Under the pieces are notes generated by a model, which saw nothing but the letters and a program-made list of their open reading frames with translations, did not search any database and was not told where the DNA came from. The position numbers were made by a program, and so were the translations under genes. This document shows, in pieces, positions 27,654 through 35,642 of a DNA stretch of 64,000 nt (within the stretch, counting starts at the first letter, position 1; the number at the start of each line of letters is the position of its first letter). The DNA comes from Frigidibacter sp. RF13 (lineage in GTDB: Bacteria; Pseudomonadota; Alphaproteobacteria; Rhodobacterales; Rhodobacteraceae): assembly GCF_026626305.1 (NCBI RefSeq), contig NZ_JAPNUE010000009.1, forward strand, positions 48,881 through 112,880, read 5' to 3'.

Positions 27654-27654
27654 G

Positions 27655-29049
27655 ATGGCCCTGGCGCCGAACCCACAGACAGGATCGCCGGTTTCTCTGA
27701 GGCGGCGATTGCTTCTCCAGCTGCTCTTGCTTGCCGCCTGCCTGTCGGTCGGGCTTTACGCCGCCGTCCGGCTCGGGGCGGACCGCGCGTCGGAGGCGAC
27801 ATTCGACGCCGTCCTCGGCGCCGCCGCCGGAAGTCTCGCCGAAGAGGTGCGGGTCGCCGAAGGCGGCATTACCGTTGATCTGCCGCCCGCAACCTTCTCG
27901 ATGCTGTCGGCGATGGGTGAGGAGCGCATCTTCTACCGTGTCGATGTCGACGGGGCGCCGGTGACGGGTTATGCCGATCTGCCTCTGCCCGAACAGCTGC
28001 CGACCGCACTAGCGCCGAGTTTCTACGATGCAAACTATCGAGATACCGATGTCAGGATCGCGGCCATCCTGCGCAGTATCAGGATCGATGGGCGCGCGGC
28101 GCCGCTTCTGGTGCTGCTTGCCGAGACACGACAGGGCCAGGGGGCGATTGCGGCGCGGCTAGGCAATCGGGCGGCTGTTCTGGGGCTTGCGATCTTCCTC
28201 GCGGCCATTCCCTTCTCGCTTTATTTCGCGCGCAGTTTCCTCAGCCCGATCGACCGTCTGGCCGAGGCAGTCGGGCGGCGCGGTGCACGCGACCTGCGCC
28301 CGCTGCGCCATCCGGCGCCGAGCGAACTGCAACCTTTCGTCACCGCGCTTAACAGCTTCATCGCCCGCCTGCGCGGCACGCTCAGCCAGACCGAAACCTT
28401 TCTGGCCGAGGCCGCACACCATATCCGCACGCCGCTGACGGTGATGCGGAACGAGGCGGAACTGGCGCTTCGGCAGTCGGGCGAGGAGGAAACCCGTGCC
28501 CGGCTGCGCGGCCTGATCCGAGCAGCGGACGAATCGGCGCGCTCGGCAAGCCAGCTTCTGGATCACGCGACCGTCCTTTATCGCGCCGAACAGGCCGACT
28601 GGGCCGAGATGGATCTGGCGAAACTTGTCCGCGATTTGGTGGAACGGTTCCGCCCGGCGGCAGAGATGCGGGATATTTCGGTTCGGCTGGAGGTCCGTGG
28701 CACGCTGCCCACGCGGGCCGATCCGGTGCTGGTCGAGGCGGCGCTGAGGAATATCATCGACAATGCCGTCAAATATTCCGCCCCCGACGGGCTCGTCGAG
28801 GTGATGGCCGAAGCGGTGGCGGGCGAGGCGCGCGTAACGGTGATGGACCGGGGGCGGGGTCTTGCGGGGGTTGTGGATCAGGGGTTGAAGCGCCGCTTCC
28901 GGCGTGGCGCCAATGTAAGCGACGTGCCGGGATCGGGACTTGGCCTGACCATCGTCGAAGAGGCCGCACAGGCGATGGGCGGAAGCTTCGCCATCGGCCC
29001 GCGAGAGGGAGGGGGAACATGCGCGGTCTTTTCGCTGCCGCTTCTGTAA
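27655..29049 (+). CDS. Sensor histidine kinase, TctE-like
   Basis: A 464-residue membrane kinase. Two hydrophobic segments (about 20-38 and 172-192) flank a periplasmic domain of the TctE N-terminal type. The H box is AEAAHHIRTPLTVMRNEAEL (near 255-274), the N box LRNIIDNAVKYS, and the G boxes DRGRGLAG and GSGLGLTIVEEA. It is partner to the regulator just upstream. Its end overlaps the next gene, a periplasmic binding protein, by 31 bases, which hints that the binding protein is part of the sensing unit. Confidence 0.92.
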   Translation: MALAPNPQTGSPVSLRRRLLLQLLLLAACLSVGLYAAVRLGADRASEATFDAVLGAAAGSLAEEVRVAEGGITVDLPPATFSMLSAMGEERIFYRVDVDGAPVTGYADLPLPEQLPTALAPSFYDANYRDTDVRIAAILRSIRIDGRAAPLLVLLAETRQGQGAIAARLGNRAAVLGLAIFLAAIPFSLYFARSFLSPIDRLAEAVGRRGARDLRPLRHPAPSELQPFVTALNSFIARLRGTLSQTETFLAEAAHHIRTPLTVMRNEAELALRQSGEEETRARLRGLIRAADESARSASQLLDHATVLYRAEQADWAEMDLAKLVRDLVERFRPAAEMRDISVRLEVRGTLPTRADPVLVEAALRNIIDNAVKYSAPDGLVEVMAEAVAGEARVTVMDRGRGLAGVVDQGLKRRFRRGANVSDVPGSGLGLTIVEEAAQAMGGSFAIGPREGGGTCAVFSLPLL

Positions 29050-30065
29050 GGCTGGTCTGCGGCGTCCTTTGGCTCGCGCTCGCCGCGGCGGGTGCGCGCG
29101 GGTTCGAAACCGAAGCGATGCAGGATTTCGGAACAGGCCCGCAGCGCATCGACGTCCTGTCCACCACCGACATCGCCTATATGCAGCCGGTGATCGACGC
29201 CTATCTGGTGCGCCACCCTGATGTGACCTTGCACTACGTGGTCGCCTCCAGCCAGGAGGTCTACCGCGCCGTCGCCGAGGAGGAGGCGCCTTTCGATCTG
29301 GTGATCTCCTCGGCAATGGACTTGCAGATGAAGATCGCCAATGACGGGCTGGCGCGCCCACTTCCGGCCGCGCTTATGTCGGGCCAGCCGGGCTGGGCGC
29401 GCTGGCGCGACCTTCTGGTCGCGGTGACGCAGGAGCCTGTGGTGCTGCTTCTTGGCCGCGATGCCCTGCCACCCGGCACGCCTGCACCCACAACGCGGCG
29501 CGAGTTGATCGACCTTCTGCGCGACCATCCCGACCGGTTCCGGGGTAAGGTCGCGACCTACGATCCGGCGGTTTCCGGCGCGGGCTATCTGTTTGCGGCC
29601 CAGGATGCGCGACTGTCCGATGCGTTCTGGCGTCTCGCGGAAGTGATGGGGCGCCTCGACGCGAAGCTCTACTGCTGTTCTGCCGGGATGATCGGCGACA
29701 TTGCCGAGGGGCGGATGCTGCTTGGCTACAACGTCCTTGGCTCCTACGCGCCCGGAAACGACGCCGACGGGCTCAGGATCGTCGAACTTCAGGATTATAC
29801 GCTCACGCTTCTGCGCACGGCGCTTGTGCCTGAGCGCGCCCGCGCGCCCGAGGCCGGGGCGGAGTTTCTGGCCTTCCTTCTGTCCGCCGAGGGGCAGGCG
29901 CTTGTTGCCGAGGGCGCGGGCCTGCCCGCGCTCGACGCCGACGCTTTCGACCGCAACCCGCATCTGCGCCCGATCCGGCTGGACCCCGGCCTTCTCGCCA
30001 ACCTCGACCAAATCACTCGGCGGCGCTTTCTGGAGGAATGGCGCGCGGCCCTCATTCAGCCTTGA
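29019..30065 (+). CDS. Periplasmic solute-binding protein linked to the TctE-like kinase
   Basis: A 348-residue exported protein with an N-terminal hydrophobic leader (about residues 8-27) and an extracellular-binding fold of the iron/thiamine type (opening IDVLSTTDIAYMQPVIDAY; DLVISSAMDLQMKIANDGLA; ending in a C-terminal FLLSAEGQ stretch). A strong purine-rich ribosome site precedes ATG 29019, inside the kinase gene, with 31 bases of overlap. No ABC permease or ATPase is adjacent, so it may present ligand to the kinase rather than serve transport. That role is inference; the family call is sound. Confidence 0.75.
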   Translation: MRGLFAAASVRLVCGVLWLALAAAGARGFETEAMQDFGTGPQRIDVLSTTDIAYMQPVIDAYLVRHPDVTLHYVVASSQEVYRAVAEEEAPFDLVISSAMDLQMKIANDGLARPLPAALMSGQPGWARWRDLLVAVTQEPVVLLLGRDALPPGTPAPTTRRELIDLLRDHPDRFRGKVATYDPAVSGAGYLFAAQDARLSDAFWRLAEVMGRLDAKLYCCSAGMIGDIAEGRMLLGYNVLGSYAPGNDADGLRIVELQDYTLTLLRTALVPERARAPEAGAEFLAFLLSAEGQALVAEGAGLPALDADAFDRNPHLRPIRLDPGLLANLDQITRRRFLEEWRAALIQP

Positions 30066-30156
30066 GGCGGGCATGTGCGACCCCCGGGCGCGGTTGCCGC
30101 GGCTTGCAAACTGTGGCAAGACTGAGTAAAGCCAAACTAAACCATTGAGTTCAGAA

Positions 30157-30810
30157 ATGACCGATTACGCCGCCGCCCGCACGATGATGGTCGACACGCA
30201 GGTCCGCCCCAATGACGTGACCAAGTTTCCGATCATCGAAGCGATGCTGTCGGTGCCGCGCGAGGCGTTCGTGCCCGAGGCGGCCAAGGGCGCGGCCTAT
30301 CTTGGCGACAATATCGCGCTGCACCCCGGCCGGGTGATGCTGGAACCCCGGACGCTTGCCAAGATGCTAGATGCGCTTGATGTCGGGCCGGGCGACAAGG
30401 TGCTGATCGTCGGTGCAGGGCTTGGATATTCGGCTGCCTTACTGGCGCGGATGGCGGGCGTGGTCGTGGCGCTTGAGGCGGACGCCGACCTCGCAGCAGC
30501 GGCGCGCGAACGTCTGGAGGCGCTTGGTGCCGCGAACGTGACGGTGCGCGACGGCGCGCTGTCCGATGGCGCGAAGGCCGATGGCCCGTTCGACCGCATC
30601 CTCGTGGAAGGTGCGATCGAGGCATTGCCCGAGGCGCTCGCTGCACAGCTGAGCGAGGGCGGCCGCATCGGCGCGATCTTCATGGACGGCGCGCTTGGCA
30701 CCGCGCGGATCGGCCACAGGATCGATGGCGCGATCAGCTGGCGCTTTGCATTCAACGGCGCGGCCCCGGTTCTGCCGGGCTTCGCCGCGAAACGGGAATT
30801 CAGCCTCTGA
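30157..30810 (+). CDS. Protein-L-isoaspartate O-methyltransferase-like protein
   Basis: A 217-residue SAM-dependent methyltransferase of the PCMT family. The first part ([13 protein letters not shown], then [20 protein letters not shown]) and the SAM-binding [17 protein letters not shown] are typical of the alphaproteobacterial Pcm-like protein encoded beside tolC. The highly conserved substrate-site sequence of true Pcm (GxTISQP) is replaced by [15 protein letters not shown], so repair of isoaspartate is uncertain. ATG 30157 is preferred over TTG 30145. The tolC gene follows after 80 bases in the same direction. Confidence 0.8.
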   Translation: MTDYAAARTMMVDTQVRPNDVTKFPIIEAMLSVPREAFVPEAAKGAAYLGDNIALHPGRVMLEPRTLAKMLDALDVGPGDKVLIVGAGLGYSAALLARMAGVVVALEADADLAAAARERLEALGAANVTVRDGALSDGAKADGPFDRILVEGAIEALPEALAAQLSEGGRIGAIFMDGALGTARIGHRIDGAISWRFAFNGAAPVLPGFAAKREFSL

Positions 30811-30890
30811 GCCTCGCCCGCCTTCCGCGGACGACTGGCCGGTCAGGCGACAATAGCCCGGGTCCGAACCCGGCGGCAGGAGGCAAGAGA

Positions 30891-32273
30891 ATGACAGGTC
30901 ATGTGGCGCGCACGCTGAGGGCTCTCGCGACCGGATCGGCCATGCTCGCGCTTCTATCCGGGCAAGTTCAGTCGGAAACTTTGGGCGACGCGCTGATCTC
31001 GGCCTACCGGAATTCGAACCTGCTCGACCAGAATCAGGCTGTTTTGCGCGCCGCCGACGAAGATGTGGCGGCGGCGGTCGCGACGCTGAGGCCCGTGATC
31101 AGCTATATTTTTAAGGGCACCTACAGCGAAGGGCGCAGCCCGCTCTTCGGCACCGGGGTGAACAGCCGCAGCGCCGAGCACATCATCAGCCTCGACTGGA
31201 CGCTTTACGATTTCGGCCGCTCGGGGCTCGGGATCGACATTGCCAAGGAAACCGTCCTGTCCACCCGGCAGGCGCTCTTGCAGGTCGAACAGGGCGTACT
31301 GCTGGATGCCGTCCGCGCCTACATGGATGTGCGTCGTGCCACCCAGGCGGTCGAGATCAATCGCACCTCCGTCAATGTGATTTCCGAACAGCTGCGCGCC
31401 GCGCAGGATCGGTTCGAAGTGGGACAGATCACCCGCACCGACGTGGCGCTTGCCGAGGCGCGTCTTGCGGCGGCGCGCGCCGGCCTTGCCGCCGCCGAAG
31501 GTGATCTGAAAGTGGCGCGCGCGGCCTATACCGCCGCTGTCGGCCATGAAAGCGACGGGCGGACCAGCCTGCCCGGCACGCCCGCCTTCCCCAAGACGCT
31601 TGCCGAAGCGCAGGCGCTGGCGCAGAAGCTGCATCCGGCAATCCTCAGGGCTCAGCATCAGGCCAAGGTCGCGGATCTGCAGTTCGAACTGGCGCGCGCC
31701 CAGCATTTCCCGACAATCGAGGCAGGCGCGCAGGCGCTACGCGACGACGATGGGGATACGTCGGGCCAAGCGACCCTGCAGCTTGTCCAGCCGCTGTTCA
31801 CCGGCGGCAAGATCGCGTCGGCGGAACGCAAGGCCATCGCCGGTCGCGACGCTGCGCGCGCAGCGCTGACCCAGACGGCTGTCGAAGTGGCGGAGCAAGT
31901 GGCCAACACCTGGTCGGCAATCGAAGTGGCGCGCGCCCAGATCGGAGCGATCGACCTGCAGATCGAGGCGGCGCAATCGGCCTATGACGGCACGAAGGAA
32001 GAAGCAGCGCTGGGCGCCCGGACGACGCTCGATGTCCTTGATGCCGAACGCGAGCTTCTGTCCGCCAAATCCGACCGCACCACGGCCGAGGCCAATCTTC
32101 AGGTAGCATTTTATTCACTTCTCGCCTCTATGGGTCTTCTGACGGCGGAAAACCTGAAACTCGGGATCCCGGTCTATGACCCAGAGGCCTATTACAACGT
32201 GGTCAAGAAGGCGCCCCTGTCGGCGCAGGGGGCCAAGCTCGACCGTGTCCTCAAGGCCATCGGCAAGAACTGA
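30891..32273 (+). CDS. tolC: TolC-family outer membrane efflux protein
   Basis: A 460-residue outer-membrane channel component of type I secretion and RND/MFS efflux systems. A signal peptide covers about residues 1-28. The mature protein has the two OEP repeats with long heptad-like helices (residues about 100-215 and 300-405) and the typical LGDALISAYRNSNLLDQN start and RTTLDVLDAERELL near the second repeat. AGGAGGCAAGAGA precedes ATG 30891. The Pcm-like gene upstream and the PopZ-like gene downstream repeat the gene order common in alphaproteobacteria. Confidence 0.92.
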   Translation: MTGHVARTLRALATGSAMLALLSGQVQSETLGDALISAYRNSNLLDQNQAVLRAADEDVAAAVATLRPVISYIFKGTYSEGRSPLFGTGVNSRSAEHIISLDWTLYDFGRSGLGIDIAKETVLSTRQALLQVEQGVLLDAVRAYMDVRRATQAVEINRTSVNVISEQLRAAQDRFEVGQITRTDVALAEARLAAARAGLAAAEGDLKVARAAYTAAVGHESDGRTSLPGTPAFPKTLAEAQALAQKLHPAILRAQHQAKVADLQFELARAQHFPTIEAGAQALRDDDGDTSGQATLQLVQPLFTGGKIASAERKAIAGRDAARAALTQTAVEVAEQVANTWSAIEVARAQIGAIDLQIEAAQSAYDGTKEEAALGARTTLDVLDAERELLSAKSDRTTAEANLQVAFYSLLASMGLLTAENLKLGIPVYDPEAYYNVVKKAPLSAQGAKLDRVLKAIGKN

Positions 32274-32351
32274 TTGTTACGGAAGTCTCATTTTTGATGT
32301 GACGTTCGGCCGCCGGTCTGCTGTTATTGTGGCAAGGCAGGAGCGGTTGAG

Positions 32352-33503
32352 ATGAGTACATCACCGGCGAATATGGAAATCAACGACGTCCTTTCCTCGA
32401 TCCGACGGCTGGTGGCCGAGCGTCGGCATGTGGCGCCCGAAGAGCCTGCGCAGGCCGAGAGTGGGGCTGTTGCGCTTACTTCCGTTGCCCCACCTGTTAC
32501 CGCGCCCGCTGCGCCGGCCGAGAGCGCCGACAGCCGCCTGGTGCTGACCGCTGCCCACCGGATCCCGACCGAGGATACTGCGCCTTCAGGCGCGTCCGGG
32601 ACCGCCGCCGAATGGGAGGCCGATATCGCCGCGGAGGTCGAGGAGACACCGCTCTTACTCGACCTGCCGCCGGAGGTCGCGGCGGAGCCGCTGCTGGCGG
32701 AGGCCGCGTCGCTGGAAGAGACCATCGCCGAACTGGAAGCCGCCGTCGCGGACATTGATGAGCCGTTCGAACCCGATCTCGGCGATGCCGAGGCGCTGGA
32801 GGATGCCGACTGGGCGGCCGACGTCGCCGACCCCTCGCCAGAGACTGAAAGCTGGGCGGGAGAAGAGCCCGCACGGCAAAAGCCGTCAGGTTTCCACGGA
32901 ATCATGGCCGGTTTCGAAATGTCGGCGCCTGAAGACCGGCTCGATGCGCCGATCATCGGCGATATTGCGATGCCGCTCATGCGGCGGGGCGACAGCTGGC
33001 GTGTCTCGCTCTCGCCCTCGGTCCCGGAGAGCGAACTGTCCGCGAGCATGCCTGCCGATGCCGCCGGCGCAGTGGCGGTGCCCGAGGATCGTACGGAAGA
33101 CCTGTCCGACGCACTCCTCGACGCGAATGCCGGGCCGGAGGATCAGGAAGCCCTTGAATTTGAGGCCCTTGAATTTGACGAGGTGTCAGCAACGCAGGAA
33201 ACCGATCTGCCCTGGCGCGCCGACGGTCGGCTGCACCTTTCGCTGACGGCGGAGGCACTGCCGGATGTCGCAGGCGATGCGGCCGACGATGGAGACGACA
33301 GCCTTGTTGCGGATGAACCTGTTGACCTTGCCGCGTCGTCGCCCGATCGAGATGCCGCCATCGACGCCGTCGCCCTGCCGGACGGCATGTTGCGCGGCCT
33401 GATCGCCGATGTCCTGCGCGAGGAACTGCAGGGCGAGCTTGGCGCGCGCCTTGTCGGCCGGATCGAAGCTGCCATCGCCGAGGCCCTGCAGAAGCGAGGG
33501 TAA
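32352..33503 (+). CDS. PopZ-like acidic protein (DUF2497-like)
   Basis: A 383-residue, very acidic and low-complexity protein. The N-terminus (MEINDVLSSIRRLVAE, residues 8-23) resembles the short N-terminal helix of the polar organiser PopZ. The middle (about 30-330) is rich in Glu, Asp, Ala and Pro and is probably disordered. The C-terminus has an amphipathic helical pair (MLRGLIADVLREELQGEL, then a helix ending AIAEALQKRG), like PopZ's oligomerisation region. In alphaproteobacteria popZ often lies between tolC and valS; here it is directly after tolC, and valS lies 4.6 kb away. Overall similarity is low, so polar localisation is an inference. Confidence 0.55.
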   Translation: MSTSPANMEINDVLSSIRRLVAERRHVAPEEPAQAESGAVALTSVAPPVTAPAAPAESADSRLVLTAAHRIPTEDTAPSGASGTAAEWEADIAAEVEETPLLLDLPPEVAAEPLLAEAASLEETIAELEAAVADIDEPFEPDLGDAEALEDADWAADVADPSPETESWAGEEPARQKPSGFHGIMAGFEMSAPEDRLDAPIIGDIAMPLMRRGDSWRVSLSPSVPESELSASMPADAAGAVAVPEDRTEDLSDALLDANAGPEDQEALEFEALEFDEVSATQETDLPWRADGRLHLSLTAEALPDVAGDAADDGDDSLVADEPVDLAASSPDRDAAIDAVALPDGMLRGLIADVLREELQGELGARLVGRIEAAIAEALQKRG

Positions 33504-33563
33504 GGACGGCCGCCCTAGCGGGCCCTTGCCAGTATGCGGCGGGCGTCGCACTCTGCCGCCACC

Positions 33564-34133
33564 ATGAACACGCCCGCTCATCTTCTTTTCGGTGCCGCAC
33601 TCTTTGCCCGTCCGTCCCGTCCGGGGACAACCGTCGCGGCGGTTCTTGGCTCACTCGTGCCCGACCTGTCGCTTTATTTCATGGCCACGGTCTCGATCTG
33701 GCTCATGGGCATCCCGGCGGAAAGGGTTTTTCGCGAACTCTATTTCTCGGCCGAATGGCAAGCGGTGTTCGCCGTCGATAACAGCATTCCGCTCTGGGGC
33801 CTGCTGCTGGCGATTGCCCTCTGGCGCAAGCGCCCGGCGCTGACCGCCTTCGCGGCAGCGGGGCTTTTGCATTTGGTCTGCGATCTGGTTCTGCATAACG
33901 AAGACGCGCGTCGCCATTTCTGGCCCCTGTCGGACTGGATCTTCCGCAGCCCGCTCAGCTACTGGGACCCGCGTCACCATGGCCAGATCGTCGCGCCGGT
34001 CGAGATGGCCTTCGCGATCCTCTGGGCCGCGATCCTCTGGCGGCGCTTCACCGGCTGGCAGGCGCGGACGTTCTTCGGCGCGCTGCTCGCGCTCGAGCTC
34101 ACACCGCACCTGATGTTCCACTATCTGCTTTGA
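33564..34133 (+). CDS. Integral membrane protein of unknown function
   Basis: A 189-residue membrane protein with about five hydrophobic segments. Histidines and acidic residues sit at segment ends (MNTPAHLLFG at the start, PDLSLYF near 30-36, LLHLVCDLVLH near 100-110, WDPRHHG near 135). This pattern resembles the DUF457/YdjM-type membrane-bound metal-dependent hydrolases. ATG 33564 is chosen because MNTPAHLLFG is the likely conserved start, although neither this ATG nor the one at 33534 has a clear ribosome site. Nothing in the neighbourhood indicates a substrate. Confidence 0.65.
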   Translation: MNTPAHLLFGAALFARPSRPGTTVAAVLGSLVPDLSLYFMATVSIWLMGIPAERVFRELYFSAEWQAVFAVDNSIPLWGLLLAIALWRKRPALTAFAAAGLLHLVCDLVLHNEDARRHFWPLSDWIFRSPLSYWDPRHHGQIVAPVEMAFAILWAAILWRRFTGWQARTFFGALLALELTPHLMFHYLL

Positions 34134-34143
34134 CCCGGATACG

Positions 34144-34167
34144 AAAACGCGCGCCCAGAGGCGCGCG
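34144..34167 (-). terminator. Intrinsic terminator after the DUF6280-type gene
   Basis: A perfect 8-bp stem CGCGCGCC/GGCGCGCG (34148-34155 with 34160-34167) has a 4-base loop and is followed on the minus strand by TTTT. It lies 28 bases past the stop at 34195 and also just past the stop of the convergent membrane-protein gene at 34133. Confidence 0.8.
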
Positions 34168-34194
34168 CTGTGTAACCGGACTGCCGGGTGCTGA

Positions 34195-34515
34195 TCAGGC
34201 CGCTTCGGCTTCTTCCGCGGCGTGGCGACGTTCGCTCTCCTCGCGCGACAGCGCGACCGAGGTGCGCACGCCCTTGCCCACGAATTCCATCAGACCTTTC
34301 ACGACCCGCTCGTTCGGGTCAATCCCGGCACAGGACAGAACCTCGCGGCCATCGCGCGACCGCGCCCAGCGGGCGATCTGGTCGGGGCCGTTGCCATACT
34401 TCTTGTCGTCGGCAATCGCGTCGTCGAGCGCAGCCAGCACCACCGCTGCAAAGAGTTTGCGCGACCGCTGACCTTGCTCATAATTGAAAGCCGTACCATC
34501 CACAAAGTCGCGCAT
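34195..34515 (-). CDS. Small conserved Rhodobacterales protein (DUF6280-like)
   Basis: A 106-residue hydrophilic protein beginning MRDFVDGTAFNYEQGQRSRK, with LAALDDAIADDKKYGNG and IARWARSRDGREVLSCAG in the middle and a charged tail (SREESERRHAAEEAEAA). I recognise it as the type of small protein annotated DUF6280 in Rhodobacterales; no function is known. ATG 34515 has GGACGG upstream; the frame open to 34611 is AT-rich and unlike coding sequence. It has its own terminator. The 234 bases upstream, up to ygfZ, are richer in A+T than the surroundings and presumably hold its promoter. Confidence 0.65.
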   Translation of the reverse strand: MRDFVDGTAFNYEQGQRSRKLFAAVVLAALDDAIADDKKYGNGPDQIARWARSRDGREVLSCAGIDPNERVVKGLMEFVGKGVRTSVALSREESERRHAAEEAEAA

Positions 34516-34749
34516 TCCGTCCGTCCTGTTATTGCTCTTGCGTTTCCCGAAGTGTCGTGAATATGACGATTTATTCGTGATTCGGTATTTCTGGTTTCGA
34601 ATGCCTGTCATGCGTCTGCTGCATGGCTTTGCAGCTGCAGCATCAATATATTGCCGAAGTTATCGCAAACACACGTCCAGATATGGGGCCGCTCCTCGTT
34701 ACTTCAAGGCGCCCATGCGATTCTTTGCCGAATTTGACCAAACGGTCGA
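34516..34749. other. AT-richer intergenic stretch upstream of the DUF6280-like gene
   Basis: This gap is noticeably richer in A+T than its neighbours. I see no gene, no tRNA and no clear promoter pair. It probably contains the regulatory region of the leftward small gene at 34195-34515 and the 3' end of the ygfZ transcript. Confidence 0.4.
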
Positions 34750-35520
34750 TCAGGAGCCTCGTTGAGGCTCCGCGAGCCTAACTATCGCCTCTCCCGCCCG
34801 CATTTCACCCATTGCACGGTCAAATCGCAGGTAGGCGATCGCATTGTTGCCAGAGCGGGTGCAAACCTGCCCCGCCTCCTTGCCGTCCGCAAGGATCGAC
34901 GTGCCGGGCGCCGCCTCGCCGGTGATCTCGACCAGCGCGAGGCCCTTGCGCAACTCGGTCTTGTGTTTCATCCGCGCGGTCACTTCCTGTCCAACATAGC
35001 AGCCCTTGCGGAAATCGACGCCGTTCAGTCGTTCAAAGCCCATTTCAAGGATGTAGCTCTCGTCAGGGAGCAGTTCGACCAAGGTCTCGGGGATCAGTTC
35101 GGCGACGCGTATCGAGTTCCAGTCGATCGCGGGATCGGCGCCCGCAGCATCCGCCACCGAGCGCCAGCCCATCGCCGGATGGCGCGGGTCGGCGAACGCC
35201 CCGGCGGGAGCAGGGCCAAGGCCGCGATGGACGTGCAGCCCGGTGCGTTCCAGCGAAATGTCAGCACGCAGCCGGTAAAGCGACAGGCGGCGCAAGAGCC
35301 CGTCGGCCAGCGGATCGGCCACGTCCAGAAGCACGGCGTCTTCCTCAGGGTAGAGAAAGAAATCCGCCAGATATTTGCCCTGCGGTGTCAGGAGCGCGGC
35401 ATAGACCGCCCCATGCCGAAGCTTGCGCAGGTCGTTGGTGACGAGCCCCTGCAGGAAGCTTTCGCGGTCCGTGCCGCTGACGCGGATGATGGTGCGGCCC
35501 GGGGCCTCTTCGCCTGTCAT
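34750..35520 (-). CDS. ygfZ: Folate-binding protein YgfZ (iron-sulfur cluster repair/assembly factor)
   Basis: A 256-residue protein of the YgfZ/IBA57 family, related to the glycine cleavage T-protein. It uses tetrahydrofolate to help assemble or repair 4Fe-4S clusters of enzymes such as MiaB. The diagnostic motif with the essential cysteine, RKGCYVGQEVTARM, is near residues 170-183. The N-terminal SGTDRESFLQGLVTNDL and PQGKYLADFF segments also fit. ATG 35520 begins MTGEEAPGRTIIRVSG. It is divergent from the aminotransferase gene at 35643. Confidence 0.92.
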   Translation of the reverse strand: MTGEEAPGRTIIRVSGTDRESFLQGLVTNDLRKLRHGAVYAALLTPQGKYLADFFLYPEEDAVLLDVADPLADGLLRRLSLYRLRADISLERTGLHVHRGLGPAPAGAFADPRHPAMGWRSVADAAGADPAIDWNSIRVAELIPETLVELLPDESYILEMGFERLNGVDFRKGCYVGQEVTARMKHKTELRKGLALVEITGEAAPGTSILADGKEAGQVCTRSGNNAIAYLRFDRAMGEMRAGEAIVRLAEPQRGS

Positions 35521-35642
35521 GCTCTCTCCTGTCGCGAGGCCCAGATATAGCGCGGACCCGCGCCGGTGAAAGGGCGAAACGGCGCACGTTGACCTTTCTT
35601 GCGGCAGCGCATTAGCTCTGCCGCGAAGGAAGGAGCTTTCCC

